This document shows positions 26,305 through 35,321 of a stretch of 64,000 bases of DNA, piece after piece. This DNA is from Flavobacterium luteum (lineage in GTDB: Bacteria > Bacteroidota > Bacteroidia > Flavobacteriales > Flavobacteriaceae). The notes below the pieces were generated by a model. That model was not told the DNA's origin and searched no databases. It saw only the letters and a program-made list of their open reading frames with translations. Positions within the stretch are counted from its first letter, which is position 1; each line of letters opens with the position of its first letter. Position numbers and translations under genes: made by a program. Location of the stretch: positions 558,001 through 622,000 of the forward strand of contig NZ_WAEM01000001.1 in NCBI RefSeq assembly GCF_008806775.1, read 5' to 3'.

Positions 26305-26358
26305 AATCTATTTCTTTTGAATTACTTTCTAATTCCCCTTTCGGGGGTTAGGTGAATT
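26251..26358. repeat. Two GC-rich palindromes at the hisB-hisH junction
   Basis: CCCCC-GAA-GGGGG (26259-26271) and CCCC-TTTC-GGGGG (26335-26347) stand out sharply in AT-rich DNA. The first lies inside hisH codons, the second just downstream of hisB. They resemble dispersed intergenic palindromes common in Flavobacterium genomes (recollection, not checked). Confidence 0.65.
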
Positions 26359-27493
26359 ACAACATCCCTTTCGTACTAGGTAAAATCATTTTTTCTGTAT
26401 CCCTTTTAACGGCAACTTTTATTGCTTTGGCAAAAGCCTTGAAAATCGCTTCAATTTTGTGGTGCTCATTCGTTCCTTCTGCTTTTATGTTGATGTTGGC
26501 TTTTGCTCCATCCGAAAAGGATTTAAAGAAATGATAGAACATTTCCGTTGGCATCTTTCCCACCATTTCACGTTTGAATTCGGTTTCCCAAACCAACCAG
26601 TTTCTACCCCCAAAATCAATGGCTACTTGCGATAAACAGTCGTCCATAGGCAAACAAAAACCGTAACGTTCTATTCCTAATTTGTTTCCTAATGCTTTGG
26701 CAAAAACTTCTCCCAGGGCAATTGCCGTGTCTTCGATCGTGTGGTGCTCATCGACTTCTAAATCGCCTTTTACGATGATTTCCAAATCCATTTGTCCATG
26801 ACGAGCGATTTGATCCAGCATGTGGTCGAAAAAAGCAATTCCAGTATCGATTTTACTTTTTCCGGTTCCGTCTAGGTTTAAATTGATGTGTATATCCGTT
26901 TCATTCGTTTTTCTAGAAATTGTAGCTGAACGTTCCTTCATTTTCAAAAACTCGTAAATCGTTTTCCATTCTGTGGTTTTTAAAGCGATAACAGCATCCA
27001 ATTCATGTCTTTTTGACGAAATTTCATCGCTTCCTAATTCTTCGTTATTACTAATATAAATGGCTTTTGAACCCAGATTTTTGGCCAATTCCACGTCGGT
27101 TATTCTGTCTCCGATGACAAAAGAATTTTCCAAATCATATGCTGGGTTGTTGATGTATTTTAACAACATATCCGTTCCTGGTTTTCTGGTAGTTACATTT
27201 TCATGAGGAAAAGTTTTATCTATATAAACAGCGTCAAAAACAACTCCTTCATTTTCGAAAGCTTTCATTACCAAATTATGCACAGGCCAAAAATTAGCTT
27301 CAGGATGCGAATTGGTTCCCAAACCATCTTGATTGGTCACCATCACCAATTCAAAATCCAATTCGGTAGCAATTTTCCCTAAATATTGAAAGGCTTTTGG
27401 ATAAAACTCCAGTTTTTCGAAACTGTCTAATTGATAATCGGTTGGTTCCAAAACCATTGTTCCATCTCGATCTATAAAAAGTACTTTTTTCAT
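26357..27493 (-). CDS. hisB: Bifunctional histidinol-phosphatase / imidazoleglycerol-phosphate dehydratase
   Basis: 378 residues. The N-terminal HAD phosphatase domain carries FIDRDGTMV (nucleophile Asp) and [13 protein letters not shown]. The C-terminal dehydratase domain carries the metal motifs [16 protein letters not shown] and [14 protein letters not shown], and [13 protein letters not shown]. It catalyses steps six and eight of histidine synthesis. It starts 2 bp after the hisC stop. Confidence 0.96.
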   Translation of the reverse strand: MKKVLFIDRDGTMVLEPTDYQLDSFEKLEFYPKAFQYLGKIATELDFELVMVTNQDGLGTNSHPEANFWPVHNLVMKAFENEGVVFDAVYIDKTFPHENVTTRKPGTDMLLKYINNPAYDLENSFVIGDRITDVELAKNLGSKAIYISNNEELGSDEISSKRHELDAVIALKTTEWKTIYEFLKMKERSATISRKTNETDIHINLNLDGTGKSKIDTGIAFFDHMLDQIARHGQMDLEIIVKGDLEVDEHHTIEDTAIALGEVFAKALGNKLGIERYGFCLPMDDCLSQVAIDFGGRNWLVWETEFKREMVGKMPTEMFYHFFKSFSDGAKANINIKAEGTNEHHKIEAIFKAFAKAIKVAVKRDTEKMILPSTKGML

Positions 27494-27495
27494 TT

Positions 27496-28560
27496 TTATA
27501 TTTTTATTAAAGAAGCCAAAGCTTCTATTAATTTTTCATTTTCTTGTTCAGTTCCAATAGTCAAACGCAAGGTGTTCTCGCATAATGGCTGTGTTGTCCG
27601 GTTGCGAATTACAATTCCTTTGGCAATCAATTCGTCGTATCTTCTGTTAGCATCATCTACTTTTATCAAGATAAAATTGGCTTCCGTTGGGTATATTTTT
27701 TTGACAAAATTTACGTCAACCAAAACTTTAAGTAATGCTGACCTTTGTTCAATAATTGATTGAATTTCTGATTTTATTTTATCTGGATTACTCAATCTTT
27801 CCAAAGCTCTTAACTGCGTCAATTCGTTCACATTGTAAGGTGGTTTTATTTTGTTTAAAACCGAAATTATCGGAGCTGAGGCATAACAAATTCCCAATCG
27901 AATTCCTGCCAAACCATACGCTTTTGAAAGTGTTTGCGTGATTACTAAATTTGGATATTCGTCAATTTTTGCCAACCAACTTTCTTTTTTAGAAAAGTCG
28001 ATATAGGCTTCGTCAATCACGACCAAACCTTTAAAATTTTGTAGCAATTTGACCACACTTTCATCCGAAAAAGAATTCCCTGTTGGATTATTTGGCGAAC
28101 ATAAAAAGATGATTTTAGTTTTCTCGTCAACTGTTTCTAAAATCTTCTCTACTTGAGGTTGAAAATGGGTTGAAAGCAGCACTTCTCTATTTTCAATATC
28201 ATTTAGATTAGACAAAACGCCATACATTCCATACGTTGGTGGCAAAGTAATTACATTATCTACTTTTGGTTCGCAAAAAGCTCTAAAGATTAAATCCAAT
28301 ACTTCATCACTACCGTTTCCTAGTAAAATTTGATTTGGGTTAACGTTTCTTTGTTTTGCCAAAACTACTTTTAGACTGCTTTGTTGCGGATCTGGATAGC
28401 GATTTACGCCATTCTGAAATGGATTTTCATTGGCATCCAAGAAAATCATATCAGCAGTATCAAAATCCTCAAATTCGTCGCGAGCCGAAGAATAGGGCTT
28501 CATCAGCTTGACGTTTTCACGGACTAAACTATTTATATCAAAACTATTTTCCATTTTCAA
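27496..28560 (-). CDS. hisC: Histidinol-phosphate aminotransferase
   Basis: 354 residues, class I/II PLP aminotransferase. The Schiff-base lysine is in [14 protein letters not shown], and substrate/PLP contacts are in [13 protein letters not shown] and VIDEAYIDF. It transaminates imidazole-acetol phosphate. It overlaps the end of hisD by 17 bp, which implies translational coupling. Confidence 0.96.
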   Translation of the reverse strand: MKMENSFDINSLVRENVKLMKPYSSARDEFEDFDTADMIFLDANENPFQNGVNRYPDPQQSSLKVVLAKQRNVNPNQILLGNGSDEVLDLIFRAFCEPKVDNVITLPPTYGMYGVLSNLNDIENREVLLSTHFQPQVEKILETVDEKTKIIFLCSPNNPTGNSFSDESVVKLLQNFKGLVVIDEAYIDFSKKESWLAKIDEYPNLVITQTLSKAYGLAGIRLGICYASAPIISVLNKIKPPYNVNELTQLRALERLSNPDKIKSEIQSIIEQRSALLKVLVDVNFVKKIYPTEANFILIKVDDANRRYDELIAKGIVIRNRTTQPLCENTLRLTIGTEQENEKLIEALASLIKI

Positions 28561-29836
28561 TCGCTTTTAATCTTAGTGTAACAGCATTTTTATGGGCTTG
28601 CAATCCCTCGGCTTCAGCCATAATTTCAATGGCGCTCCCAATATTTTGAATGCCTTTTTCAGATATTTTCTGAAAGGTCATCGATTTCATAAAGCTATCT
28701 AAATTTACTCCGCTATAATTCTTGGCATACCCGTTGGTTGGCAAGGTGTGATTAGTCCCAGAAGCATAATCTCCTGCGCTTTCCGGCGTATAATTTCCTA
28801 TAAAAATAGAGCCCGCATTTTGAATATTATCGACGTAATACTTTTCGTTTTTACTACAAATAATAAAATGTTCTGGACCATATTCGTTTATTAAATCTAT
28901 GGCAATTTGGTTATTTTCGACATAAATTAATTTTGAGTTTTTGATGGCTTTTTCTGCAATAGCTTTTCTTGGCAAACTTTTTATTTGACTACTAACGTCT
29001 TTTTCAACAGCGTCAATAAAATCTTTTGAAGTAGTTACTAAAATTACCTGACTGTCTCCCCCGTGTTCGGCTTGACTCAATAAATCGGAAGCTACAAAAC
29101 TAGCATTGGCACTTTCGTCGGCTACAATTAATAATTCTGAAGGACCAGCTGGCATATCTATTGCAACACCAAACTGAGTTGCAAATTGTTTAGCAACGGT
29201 TACAAATTGATTTCCAGGTCCAAAAATTTTATATACTTTAGGAATAGTTGTTGTACCAAAAGTCATTCCAGCAATAGCCTGAATTCCTCCAACTTTTAGA
29301 ATTTTATTCACTCCACATAATTGGGCAGTATATAAGATAGCCGGATTAATTTTTCCGTTTTTATCGGGTGGTGAACACAAAACTATTTCTTGACATCCAG
29401 CAATTTTAGCAGGAACCGCCAGCATTAATACGGTTGAAAACAAAGGAGCTGTTCCGCCAGGAATATATAATCCAACTTTTTGTATTGGGCGTTTTTCTTG
29501 CCAGCATTGCACACCTTCGGTCGTTTCAATTTCAATTTTAGCTGTTTTTTGAGCGCTATGAAATTTTTCAATATTCGATTTTGCCAATTGAATCGCTTCT
29601 TTTAATTCATCAGAAACTAAACTTATAGCTGTTTGAATTTCATCATCAGAAACTTGAATATCTGTTAATGAAATTCCATCAAAAAGAGAAGTGTATTTGG
29701 CTACAGCTTTATCTCCTTTTTTCTGAATTTCAATAAAAATGCCTTTTACAGTTTCTTCAATATCACTAAAATTGGCAGTTGGTCTTTTTAAAATTTTAGA
29801 CCAAGTTTCTCTTGCTGGATTGTATATTTTATTCAT
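28544..29836 (-). CDS. hisD: Histidinol dehydrogenase
   Basis: 430 residues. Family motifs are VGLYIPGGTAPL, GPGNQFVTVAK, DMPAGPSELL, LLSQAEHGGDSQ (Glu/His of the zinc and base positions) and SGTNHTLPTNG. It oxidises histidinol to histidine in two NAD-dependent steps. It lies 10 bp after hisG. Confidence 0.97.
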   Translation of the reverse strand: MNKIYNPARETWSKILKRPTANFSDIEETVKGIFIEIQKKGDKAVAKYTSLFDGISLTDIQVSDDEIQTAISLVSDELKEAIQLAKSNIEKFHSAQKTAKIEIETTEGVQCWQEKRPIQKVGLYIPGGTAPLFSTVLMLAVPAKIAGCQEIVLCSPPDKNGKINPAILYTAQLCGVNKILKVGGIQAIAGMTFGTTTIPKVYKIFGPGNQFVTVAKQFATQFGVAIDMPAGPSELLIVADESANASFVASDLLSQAEHGGDSQVILVTTSKDFIDAVEKDVSSQIKSLPRKAIAEKAIKNSKLIYVENNQIAIDLINEYGPEHFIICSKNEKYYVDNIQNAGSIFIGNYTPESAGDYASGTNHTLPTNGYAKNYSGVNLDSFMKSMTFQKISEKGIQNIGSAIEIMAEAEGLQAHKNAVTLRLKAIENGK

Positions 29837-29846
29837 TTTTATTGAA

Positions 29847-30704
29847 TTAAAGCACCATTTTATCTATTGGACAAACCAAAATACCTTCTGCACCTGCTTC
29901 CTTTAGTTGATCAATTACATCCCAAAAGGTATCCTTATCAATTACGGAGTGAACGCTACTCCATCCTTCTTCGGCTAAAGGCATAACAGTTAAGCTTTTT
30001 AAAACCGGTAAAATTTTGCCAATAGCGTTTATTTTATCATTTGGAACATTCATTAAAATGTATCTTGATTTTCTGGCTCTTAAAACCGATTCTATACGAA
30101 ATTGAAGTGTGTTTATTAGCTTTTGAACTTCTGGTGTTACTTTTGGAGATACCGCTAATACGGCTTCGCTTTTAAAAATAACTTCTACTTCTTTAAGATT
30201 GTTTTTAAACAGGGTACTTCCGCTAGAAACAATATCAACAATTGCATCAGCAAGACCAATATTTGGAGCAATTTCTACTGAACCAGAAATTTGGTGAATA
30301 TCGACCGTTAAGCCAAAAGAATTAAAATAATCAGTTACTGTATTTGGATAGGAAGTAGCTACACGCATTCCGTCTAAATCTTTTATAGATTTATACTCGA
30401 ATGTTTTAGGGACAGCCACTGATACTTTGCATTTAGAAAAACCCAATTTTTGGACAACTTTAATGTTTTTTCCTTTTTCTACTAAAAGGTTATCACCAAC
30501 AATAGCAGCGTCTACAACACCATCGATTAAATACTGTGGAATATCGGAATTACGGAGAAACAAAACTTCAAGAGGAAAATTAGTAGCTTGCGCCTTAAGT
30601 TGGTCGTTTCCGTTATCAATAGAAATACCACAATCTTTTAGAATTTGAATGCTGTCTTCGTTTAAGCGACCTGATTTTTGAATTGCAATTTTTAAAGTAC
30701 TCAT
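29847..30704 (-). CDS. hisG: ATP phosphoribosyltransferase, long form
   Basis: 285 residues, so the long, homohexameric HisG type with a C-terminal regulatory domain (about 210-285; SLTVMPLAEEGWSSVHSVID), which binds histidine for feedback inhibition. The catalytic part shows AIQKSGRLNEDS and the PRPP-binding region DIVSSGSTLFKN. It is the first structural gene of the operon, 87 nt after the attenuator hairpin. Confidence 0.96.
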   Translation of the reverse strand: MSTLKIAIQKSGRLNEDSIQILKDCGISIDNGNDQLKAQATNFPLEVLFLRNSDIPQYLIDGVVDAAIVGDNLLVEKGKNIKVVQKLGFSKCKVSVAVPKTFEYKSIKDLDGMRVATSYPNTVTDYFNSFGLTVDIHQISGSVEIAPNIGLADAIVDIVSSGSTLFKNNLKEVEVIFKSEAVLAVSPKVTPEVQKLINTLQFRIESVLRARKSRYILMNVPNDKINAIGKILPVLKSLTVMPLAEEGWSSVHSVIDKDTFWDVIDQLKEAGAEGILVCPIDKMVL

Positions 30705-30790
30705 TTTATTGTTTTTTTTGCGAGAAACGAAGCAATGTCATTCTCAATTATTTGTTTTTTAATTTTTGTTTGAGTACACCTTTTGGTAAT

Positions 30791-30825
30791 AAAAAACCCG
30801 TTTGGAGTTACTCAAACGGGTTTTT
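30791..30825 (-). terminator. his attenuator: terminator hairpin between leader peptide and hisG
   Basis: On the minus strand AACCCGTTTG, loop AGTAACTC, CAAACGGGTT form a strong hairpin followed by a run of six T. It starts 28 nt after the leader-peptide stop, and hisG follows downstream, so this is an intrinsic terminator that must be bypassed for expression. Confidence 0.88.
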
Positions 30826-30852
30826 AGAATATTGTGACATACACACATATCA

Positions 30853-30912
30853 TTAACACATCGCTTGAGAGCAATTGGTATAATGATGATGGTGCAATTG
30901 ATTTATCTTCAT
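30853..30912 (-). CDS. hisL: Histidine operon leader peptide
   Basis: A 19-codon frame encodes MKINQLHHHHYTNCSQAMC and a stop. Four consecutive His codons (CAC CAT CAT CAT) next to a transcription terminator upstream of hisG is the classical layout of attenuation: ribosome stalling at His codons when charged tRNA-His is scarce should favour an antiterminator. The frame sits about 13 nt after the predicted transcription start. Confidence 0.88.
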   Translation of the reverse strand: MKINQLHHHHYTNCSQAMC

Positions 30913-30929
30913 GTTTTTTTATTGTGATG

Positions 30930-30962
30930 CAAATATAGTTTAAAAAGATTTTAAAAAACAAA
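30930..30962 (-). promoter_or_regulatory. Promoter of the histidine operon
   Basis: TTTG (30959-30962), 21 nt, TATATTTG (30930-30937) on the minus strand match the Bacteroidota consensus. Transcription would begin around 30925, just upstream of the leader peptide. Confidence 0.7.
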
Positions 30963-31053
30963 TCAATTAAAAAATTGAACAAAAAAACATCTACAAGTAA
31001 TTTTTGTAACTATTTGTAGATGTTCTAAAACTAAGGAATCAATTTAAAGAATT

Positions 31054-32676
31054 CTAATTTAAAACAGGAACTTCTATTGATGGTCCTGCTGCAACTAAAC
31101 GTTTTCCTTCTTCTGTATTAGTATACTGTTGGAAATTTTTAATGTATCTGGCGGATAAATCTTTGGCTTTACGCTCCCACTCCGCTTTGTCTTTGTAAGT
31201 ATCTCTTGGGTCTAGCAAACCTTCACTTACTCCTGTTAAAGCTGTTGGTATAGTTAAATTTAAGAATGGAATATCTCTTGTTGGAGCTGCATCAATTTCA
31301 CTATTAATAATTGCATCAATGATGGCTCTAGTATTTTTAAGTGAAATTCGTTTTCCTGTACCGTTCCAACCTGTATTGACTAAATAGGCTTTAGCATTGT
31401 GTTCTTTCATTTTTCCGATTAATGTTTTAGAATACATGGTAGGATGCAACGTCAGGAACGCTTCTCCAAATGCTGGTGAGAATGACGGCTCTGGTTCGGT
31501 AATTCCTCTTTCGGTGCCCGCTAATTTAGAAGTATAACCGCAAAGGAAGTGATACTGTGCTTGATCTTCATCTAGAATAGAAACTGGGGGCAATACACCA
31601 AATGCATCAGCAGAAAGATAAATTATTTTACTAGCGTGTCCTGCTTTTGAAGGCAAAACTATTTTATTAATGTGAAAAATTGGATAGGAAACCCGAGAAT
31701 TTTCTGTTATGGAATGGTCAAAATAATTGATTTCACCATACTCATCGACAATTACATTTTCTAGTAAAGCATCTCTTTTAATGGCTCTCCAAATATCTGG
31801 CTCATTGTTTTCGCTTAAGTCAATTACTTTTGCATAACAACCACCTTCATAATTAAAGACACCATTGTTATCCCAGCCGTGCTCGTCATCACCTATTAAG
31901 TATCTTTTTGGGTCAGCTGATAAGGTAGTTTTTCCTGTACCTGAAAGTCCGAAGAATATAGCTACATCCCCTTTTTCACCTACGTTTGCAGAACAGTGCA
32001 TTGAGGCCATTCCTTTTAAAGGCAGGTAATAGTTCATCATAGCAAACATTCCTTTTTTCATTTCGCCACCGTACCAAGTCCCTCCTATAATTTGAATTTT
32101 TTCAGCAAGATTAAATACGACAAAGTTTTCAGAATTTAATTCTTGCTCTTGCCAATCAGGATTTGTTGCTTTAGAACCATTCATTACCACAAAATCAGGT
32201 TCTCCAAAAGTCTCTAATTCATAAATTGAAGGTCTAATAAACATATTGGTTACAAAGTGCGCTTGCCAAGCAACTTCCATTATAAACCGTACTTTTAATC
32301 TTGTATCAGCGTTTGTTCCACAAAAGGCATCAACAACATATAATTTTGGAGAAGTTGAAAGTTGTTCCAGAACAAGTGTTTTTAAATCATCCCAAACTTC
32401 TTTAGTTGTAGGGAAATTTACCTTATCATCCCAATAAATAGTATCTCTAGTAATATCATCTTTAACAATGTATCTATCTTTAGGGGAACGACCTGTAAAC
32501 ACTCCTGTTTTTACAGCAACAGCCCCAGTATCAGTCAAAGCTCCTTTCTCAAATCCTTTTCTTTTGTGAGACATTTCAGCTTGAAATAATTCTTCATAAG
32601 TTGGATTATAAGATACTTCGTGATACCCTGTAATTCCTAAATCTTGTAATTCTTGAATGACTCTAATATTTTTCAT
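31054..32676 (-). CDS. pckA: ATP-dependent phosphoenolpyruvate carboxykinase
   Basis: 540 residues. The PEPCK kinase-1a loop is [14 protein letters not shown], with the kinase-2 region [10 protein letters not shown] and the RSPKDRY substrate-binding motif. It converts oxaloacetate and ATP to PEP and CO2, the entry to gluconeogenesis. It is monocistronic and divergent from a transporter gene; the shared 298-bp region carries repeats that could be operators. Confidence 0.97.
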   Translation of the reverse strand: MKNIRVIQELQDLGITGYHEVSYNPTYEELFQAEMSHKRKGFEKGALTDTGAVAVKTGVFTGRSPKDRYIVKDDITRDTIYWDDKVNFPTTKEVWDDLKTLVLEQLSTSPKLYVVDAFCGTNADTRLKVRFIMEVAWQAHFVTNMFIRPSIYELETFGEPDFVVMNGSKATNPDWQEQELNSENFVVFNLAEKIQIIGGTWYGGEMKKGMFAMMNYYLPLKGMASMHCSANVGEKGDVAIFFGLSGTGKTTLSADPKRYLIGDDEHGWDNNGVFNYEGGCYAKVIDLSENNEPDIWRAIKRDALLENVIVDEYGEINYFDHSITENSRVSYPIFHINKIVLPSKAGHASKIIYLSADAFGVLPPVSILDEDQAQYHFLCGYTSKLAGTERGITEPEPSFSPAFGEAFLTLHPTMYSKTLIGKMKEHNAKAYLVNTGWNGTGKRISLKNTRAIIDAIINSEIDAAPTRDIPFLNLTIPTALTGVSEGLLDPRDTYKDKAEWERKAKDLSARYIKNFQQYTNTEEGKRLVAAGPSIEVPVLN

Positions 32677-32717
32677 ATTGCTTAATTTTAAAAATTCTTA
32701 CTTGTATAATTCTATGC

Positions 32718-32725
32718 CAAAATTA
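32718..32725 (-). promoter_or_regulatory. -7 element of the pckA promoter
   Basis: The minus strand reads TAATTTTG, an exact TAnnTTTG, 41 nt upstream of the pckA ATG. The first copy of the 21-bp repeat lies 20 bp further upstream. Confidence 0.5.
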
Positions 32726-32745
32726 AAATTCTAAAGTGACATAAA

Positions 32746-32766
32746 AACTGACTTTTATCATGTGAA
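32746..32766 (+). promoter_or_regulatory. 21-bp repeat, copy A, candidate operator near pckA
   Basis: AACTGACTTTTATCATGTGA plus A; identical at 19 of 21 positions to copy B at 32897-32917 in the same orientation. It falls where the -33 contact of pckA should be, so a bound regulator could act there. Confidence 0.5.
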
Positions 32767-32817
32767 ATAAAAATACACAAAAACGCTTTCTTTTATACAT
32801 CAATGAACAATAGATAT

Positions 32818-32862
32818 TTAGAATAAACATGATTCATTAGAATAAACATGATTCATTAGAAT
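32818..32862. repeat. 19-bp tandem repeat with 9-bp palindromes
   Basis: Two exact copies of a 19-bp unit (TTAGAATAAACATGATTCA) and a partial third. Each junction creates the palindrome ATGATTCAT (32829-32837 and 32848-32856), giving two sites 19 bp apart, close to two helical turns. Confidence 0.8.
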
Positions 32863-32896
32863 ATTCATTCTTAAAATTCTAAATTTACAAAAAATT

Positions 32897-32917
32897 AACT
32901 GATTTTTATCATATGAA
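32897..32917 (+). promoter_or_regulatory. 21-bp repeat, copy B, candidate operator near the transporter gene
   Basis: AACTGATTTTTATCATATGA plus A, matching copy A with two changes. It contains the perfect palindrome TCATATGA and lies 58 bp upstream of the transporter start. Confidence 0.5.
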
Positions 32918-32974
32918 CATTAATAAAGTTGTTATTCATTTGCACTATTATTTAACAATTTAAATTATAAAATT

Positions 32975-34669
32975 ATGTTTGATTGGTTTTATACCTTGTT
33001 TTCTCCTATTGACAAACCAGATATTACACAGTCGTTAATTGTATTATTAATTGCTATAAGTGTTGGTTTTTTTATTGGTAGAATTAGAATTGGAAATGTC
33101 TCTCTCGGAGTTTCGGCTGTTATGTTTGTAGGTCTTTTTTTAGGCCATTATGGCTATAGAATGGATGAGAGTATTTTAGTGTTTGTGAGAGATTTTGGTT
33201 TAATTTTATTTGTATACGGGATTGGAATTCAAGTTGGACCCTCTTTCTTTTCTTCATTTAAAAAAGACGGATTGTTATTTAATTTTCTTGCTGTTGGAAC
33301 TGTTGTTTTAGGCGGATTAATTACTTATTTCATTCACGTAATTACGAAAATTGATATTGAAAACGCTGTGGGTTTAATGTCTGGATCGGTAACAAATACA
33401 CCTGGATTAGGAGCAGCTAAATCAACATTACAAGAAATACAAAGCAAATTCCCAACCAAAATTTTTGGTGATCCAACAATTGCTTATGCAATAACTTATC
33501 CTCTGGGAGTTTTTGGAATTATTATCACAATTATTATATCTAAATCGGTATTAAAAATTGATTTGATCAAAGAAAGTTTTTTGCTTAAAATAAAAACAAC
33601 TGATAGAGAAAATGTAATTATTCATGAAAAGTGTAGAGTTACTAATCAAGAGTTATTGGGTAAAAGTATTTATCAAATTTTTAAAGAATTAGATATTCAC
33701 AATATCATTATTTCAAGATTAAAAAATAGCGGTTCAAAAGTGGTCTACTCGCCTTCATTAGACTCTAAAATTCATCATAAAGATGTATTAATGGTTGTAG
33801 GAAACAAAAAAGAAGTTTCTCATTTTATAAGTCTTGTTGGTAAGGTTTCTACTGATTTATTTATTGAATCAGAAGAGGATGTAGTTTCTAAAAACATACT
33901 TGTAACAAAAAAATCGGCTACTCATAAAACTTTAGCAGAATTAGATTTACACAATAAATTTGATTTAAAAGTGACTCGTGTTATTCGTTCAGGATTAGAA
34001 TTATTAGCTCAACCTTCTTTAGAATTATATTATGGAGACAAATTATTGATTGTTGGAAATAAAGAAGCCATTTCAGAAGTTGAAAAGATAATCGGTAATT
34101 CAGAAAAAAGCCTTTTAGAACCCGATTTTTTATCATTGTTTGGCGGATTAATAATTGGAATTATTATTGGTTCCATACCAATATTTATTCCTACGCTACC
34201 AGTTCCTTTAAAATTAGGATTTGCTGCTGGTCCACTTTTAACTGCTTTATTTATAAGTAGATATGGCGGTATTGGGGTTATTCATTCCTACATCAATAAC
34301 GGTGCGGTACATTTTATGAAAGATTTAGGAATATGCTTATTCTTTGCTGCCGTCGGAATTCATGCTGGAGCGGCTTTTTATGACAATTTCATTAAATTTA
34401 ACGGTTGGCTTTGGATTTATTATGGATGTTATATCACTTTTGTTCCATTAATAATTATGGTATTGATAAGTCGTTTTGTGTTTAAACTTAACTTCTATCA
34501 ATTAGTAGGTATTATGAGTGGCGCTTATACAGATCCTGCAGCATTAGCTTTTAGCACGAAATATTTAGATTCAGATATTCCTAATCAGTCCTATGCGACA
34601 GTATATCCATTAGTGACTATTTCAAGGATATTTGTTGCACAATTGCTGATACTGCTCTTTACTAGTTAA
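32975..34669 (+). CDS. AspT/YidE-type transporter with two TrkA-C (RCK_C) domains
   Basis: 564 residues. Two membrane halves (about 15-185 and 385-560) flank a cytoplasmic middle with two RCK_C-like domains (about 210-290 and 300-375; ending in DVLMVVGNKKEV and DKLLIVGNKEAI). Each half has the AAE-family signature (GLMSGSVTNTPGLGAA and GIMSGAYTDPAALAF). Known members exchange aspartate/alanine or move dicarboxylates; the substrate here is not defined. It is divergent from pckA, which would fit a C4-acid or amino-acid role in gluconeogenic growth (inference). Confidence 0.85.
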   Translation: MFDWFYTLFSPIDKPDITQSLIVLLIAISVGFFIGRIRIGNVSLGVSAVMFVGLFLGHYGYRMDESILVFVRDFGLILFVYGIGIQVGPSFFSSFKKDGLLFNFLAVGTVVLGGLITYFIHVITKIDIENAVGLMSGSVTNTPGLGAAKSTLQEIQSKFPTKIFGDPTIAYAITYPLGVFGIIITIIISKSVLKIDLIKESFLLKIKTTDRENVIIHEKCRVTNQELLGKSIYQIFKELDIHNIIISRLKNSGSKVVYSPSLDSKIHHKDVLMVVGNKKEVSHFISLVGKVSTDLFIESEEDVVSKNILVTKKSATHKTLAELDLHNKFDLKVTRVIRSGLELLAQPSLELYYGDKLLIVGNKEAISEVEKIIGNSEKSLLEPDFLSLFGGLIIGIIIGSIPIFIPTLPVPLKLGFAAGPLLTALFISRYGGIGVIHSYINNGAVHFMKDLGICLFFAAVGIHAGAAFYDNFIKFNGWLWIYYGCYITFVPLIIMVLISRFVFKLNFYQLVGIMSGAYTDPAALAFSTKYLDSDIPNQSYATVYPLVTISRIFVAQLLILLFTS

Positions 34670-34685
34670 CTATAAACTAGTATTT

Positions 34686-34730
34686 TAAAAAAGAGGATGA
34701 TTTCTAAATAGAAAATATCCTCTTTTTTAT
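34686..34730. terminator. Bidirectional terminator after the transporter
   Basis: The arms AAAAAAGAGGAT and ATCCTCTTTTTT pair perfectly, with a second inner stem (TTTCTA/TAGAAA). Its A/T tails serve both convergent genes. Confidence 0.85.
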
Positions 34731-34768
34731 GTTGAAATAATTTTGGTATACTATTTTTGAAATTTTAA

Positions 34769-35278
34769 CTAATCATTATCCGCATCGCTTTTTTCTTTAC
34801 TACCTGTTTTTTGTTCTGCTTCGGCCCCTAAAATGGCTTTAGGTCTAATTTCTGTGTGACGAATTTCTCCACCAGAAGTTCCAACTTCTTTGGCTAAAAA
34901 CACAGCAATTGAAACCAAAACAAGAGTAATTATGGCACTATATTTTCCTAAAGCATTTTTTTTAATTGAAAGATATATAGATATTAAAGACATAAAGCCT
35001 ATAACATATAACAATATTGCAAATCCTTCTGCCAACTCTTCATGATCATGAATAATTTGTTTTCCCACATTGGGCATATCTTCTACCAATTCCTCCGCTC
35101 CTTCTCCCGTTCCCATACTAAATGCTGCAAAAATCGCTGCTACAATAAATAAGACATAAGCAACCGTTTTCACGGAATTGTTCTTCAAAATCATTCCTGA
35201 AATCAAAATTCCTAATCCAAAAACCGTCCCGATAATTGGAAAATGGTTTACTATCAAGTGTAAATGTGCGTCATTCAT
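34769..35278 (-). CDS. DUF2231-like membrane protein
   Basis: 169 residues with four to five helices, opening HLHLIVNHFPIIGTVFGLG. The conserved His pairs near the start (HLH, NHFP) and in IHDHEELAE suggest heme or metal binding, as proposed for DUF2231-like families. The tail is charged and cytoplasmic or periplasmic. It follows the ferritin-VIT1 gene by 43 bp, so the two may form a metal-related operon. Confidence 0.6.
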   Translation of the reverse strand: MNDAHLHLIVNHFPIIGTVFGLGILISGMILKNNSVKTVAYVLFIVAAIFAAFSMGTGEGAEELVEDMPNVGKQIIHDHEELAEGFAILLYVIGFMSLISIYLSIKKNALGKYSAIITLVLVSIAVFLAKEVGTSGGEIRHTEIRPKAILGAEAEQKTGSKEKSDADND

Positions 35279-35321
35279 AATTTTATTGTTAAATGTTAAA
35301 TTTTTATTGAAAACTAAATAC

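Noticed and set aside
30705..31053. Possible riboswitch upstream of hisG
   Set aside because: The leader peptide with His codons and the terminator explain the region; no conserved riboswitch core was recognised.
32818..32862. CRISPR-like array
   Set aside because: The 19-bp units are directly tandem with no spacers and there are only about 2.4 copies; no cas genes are near.
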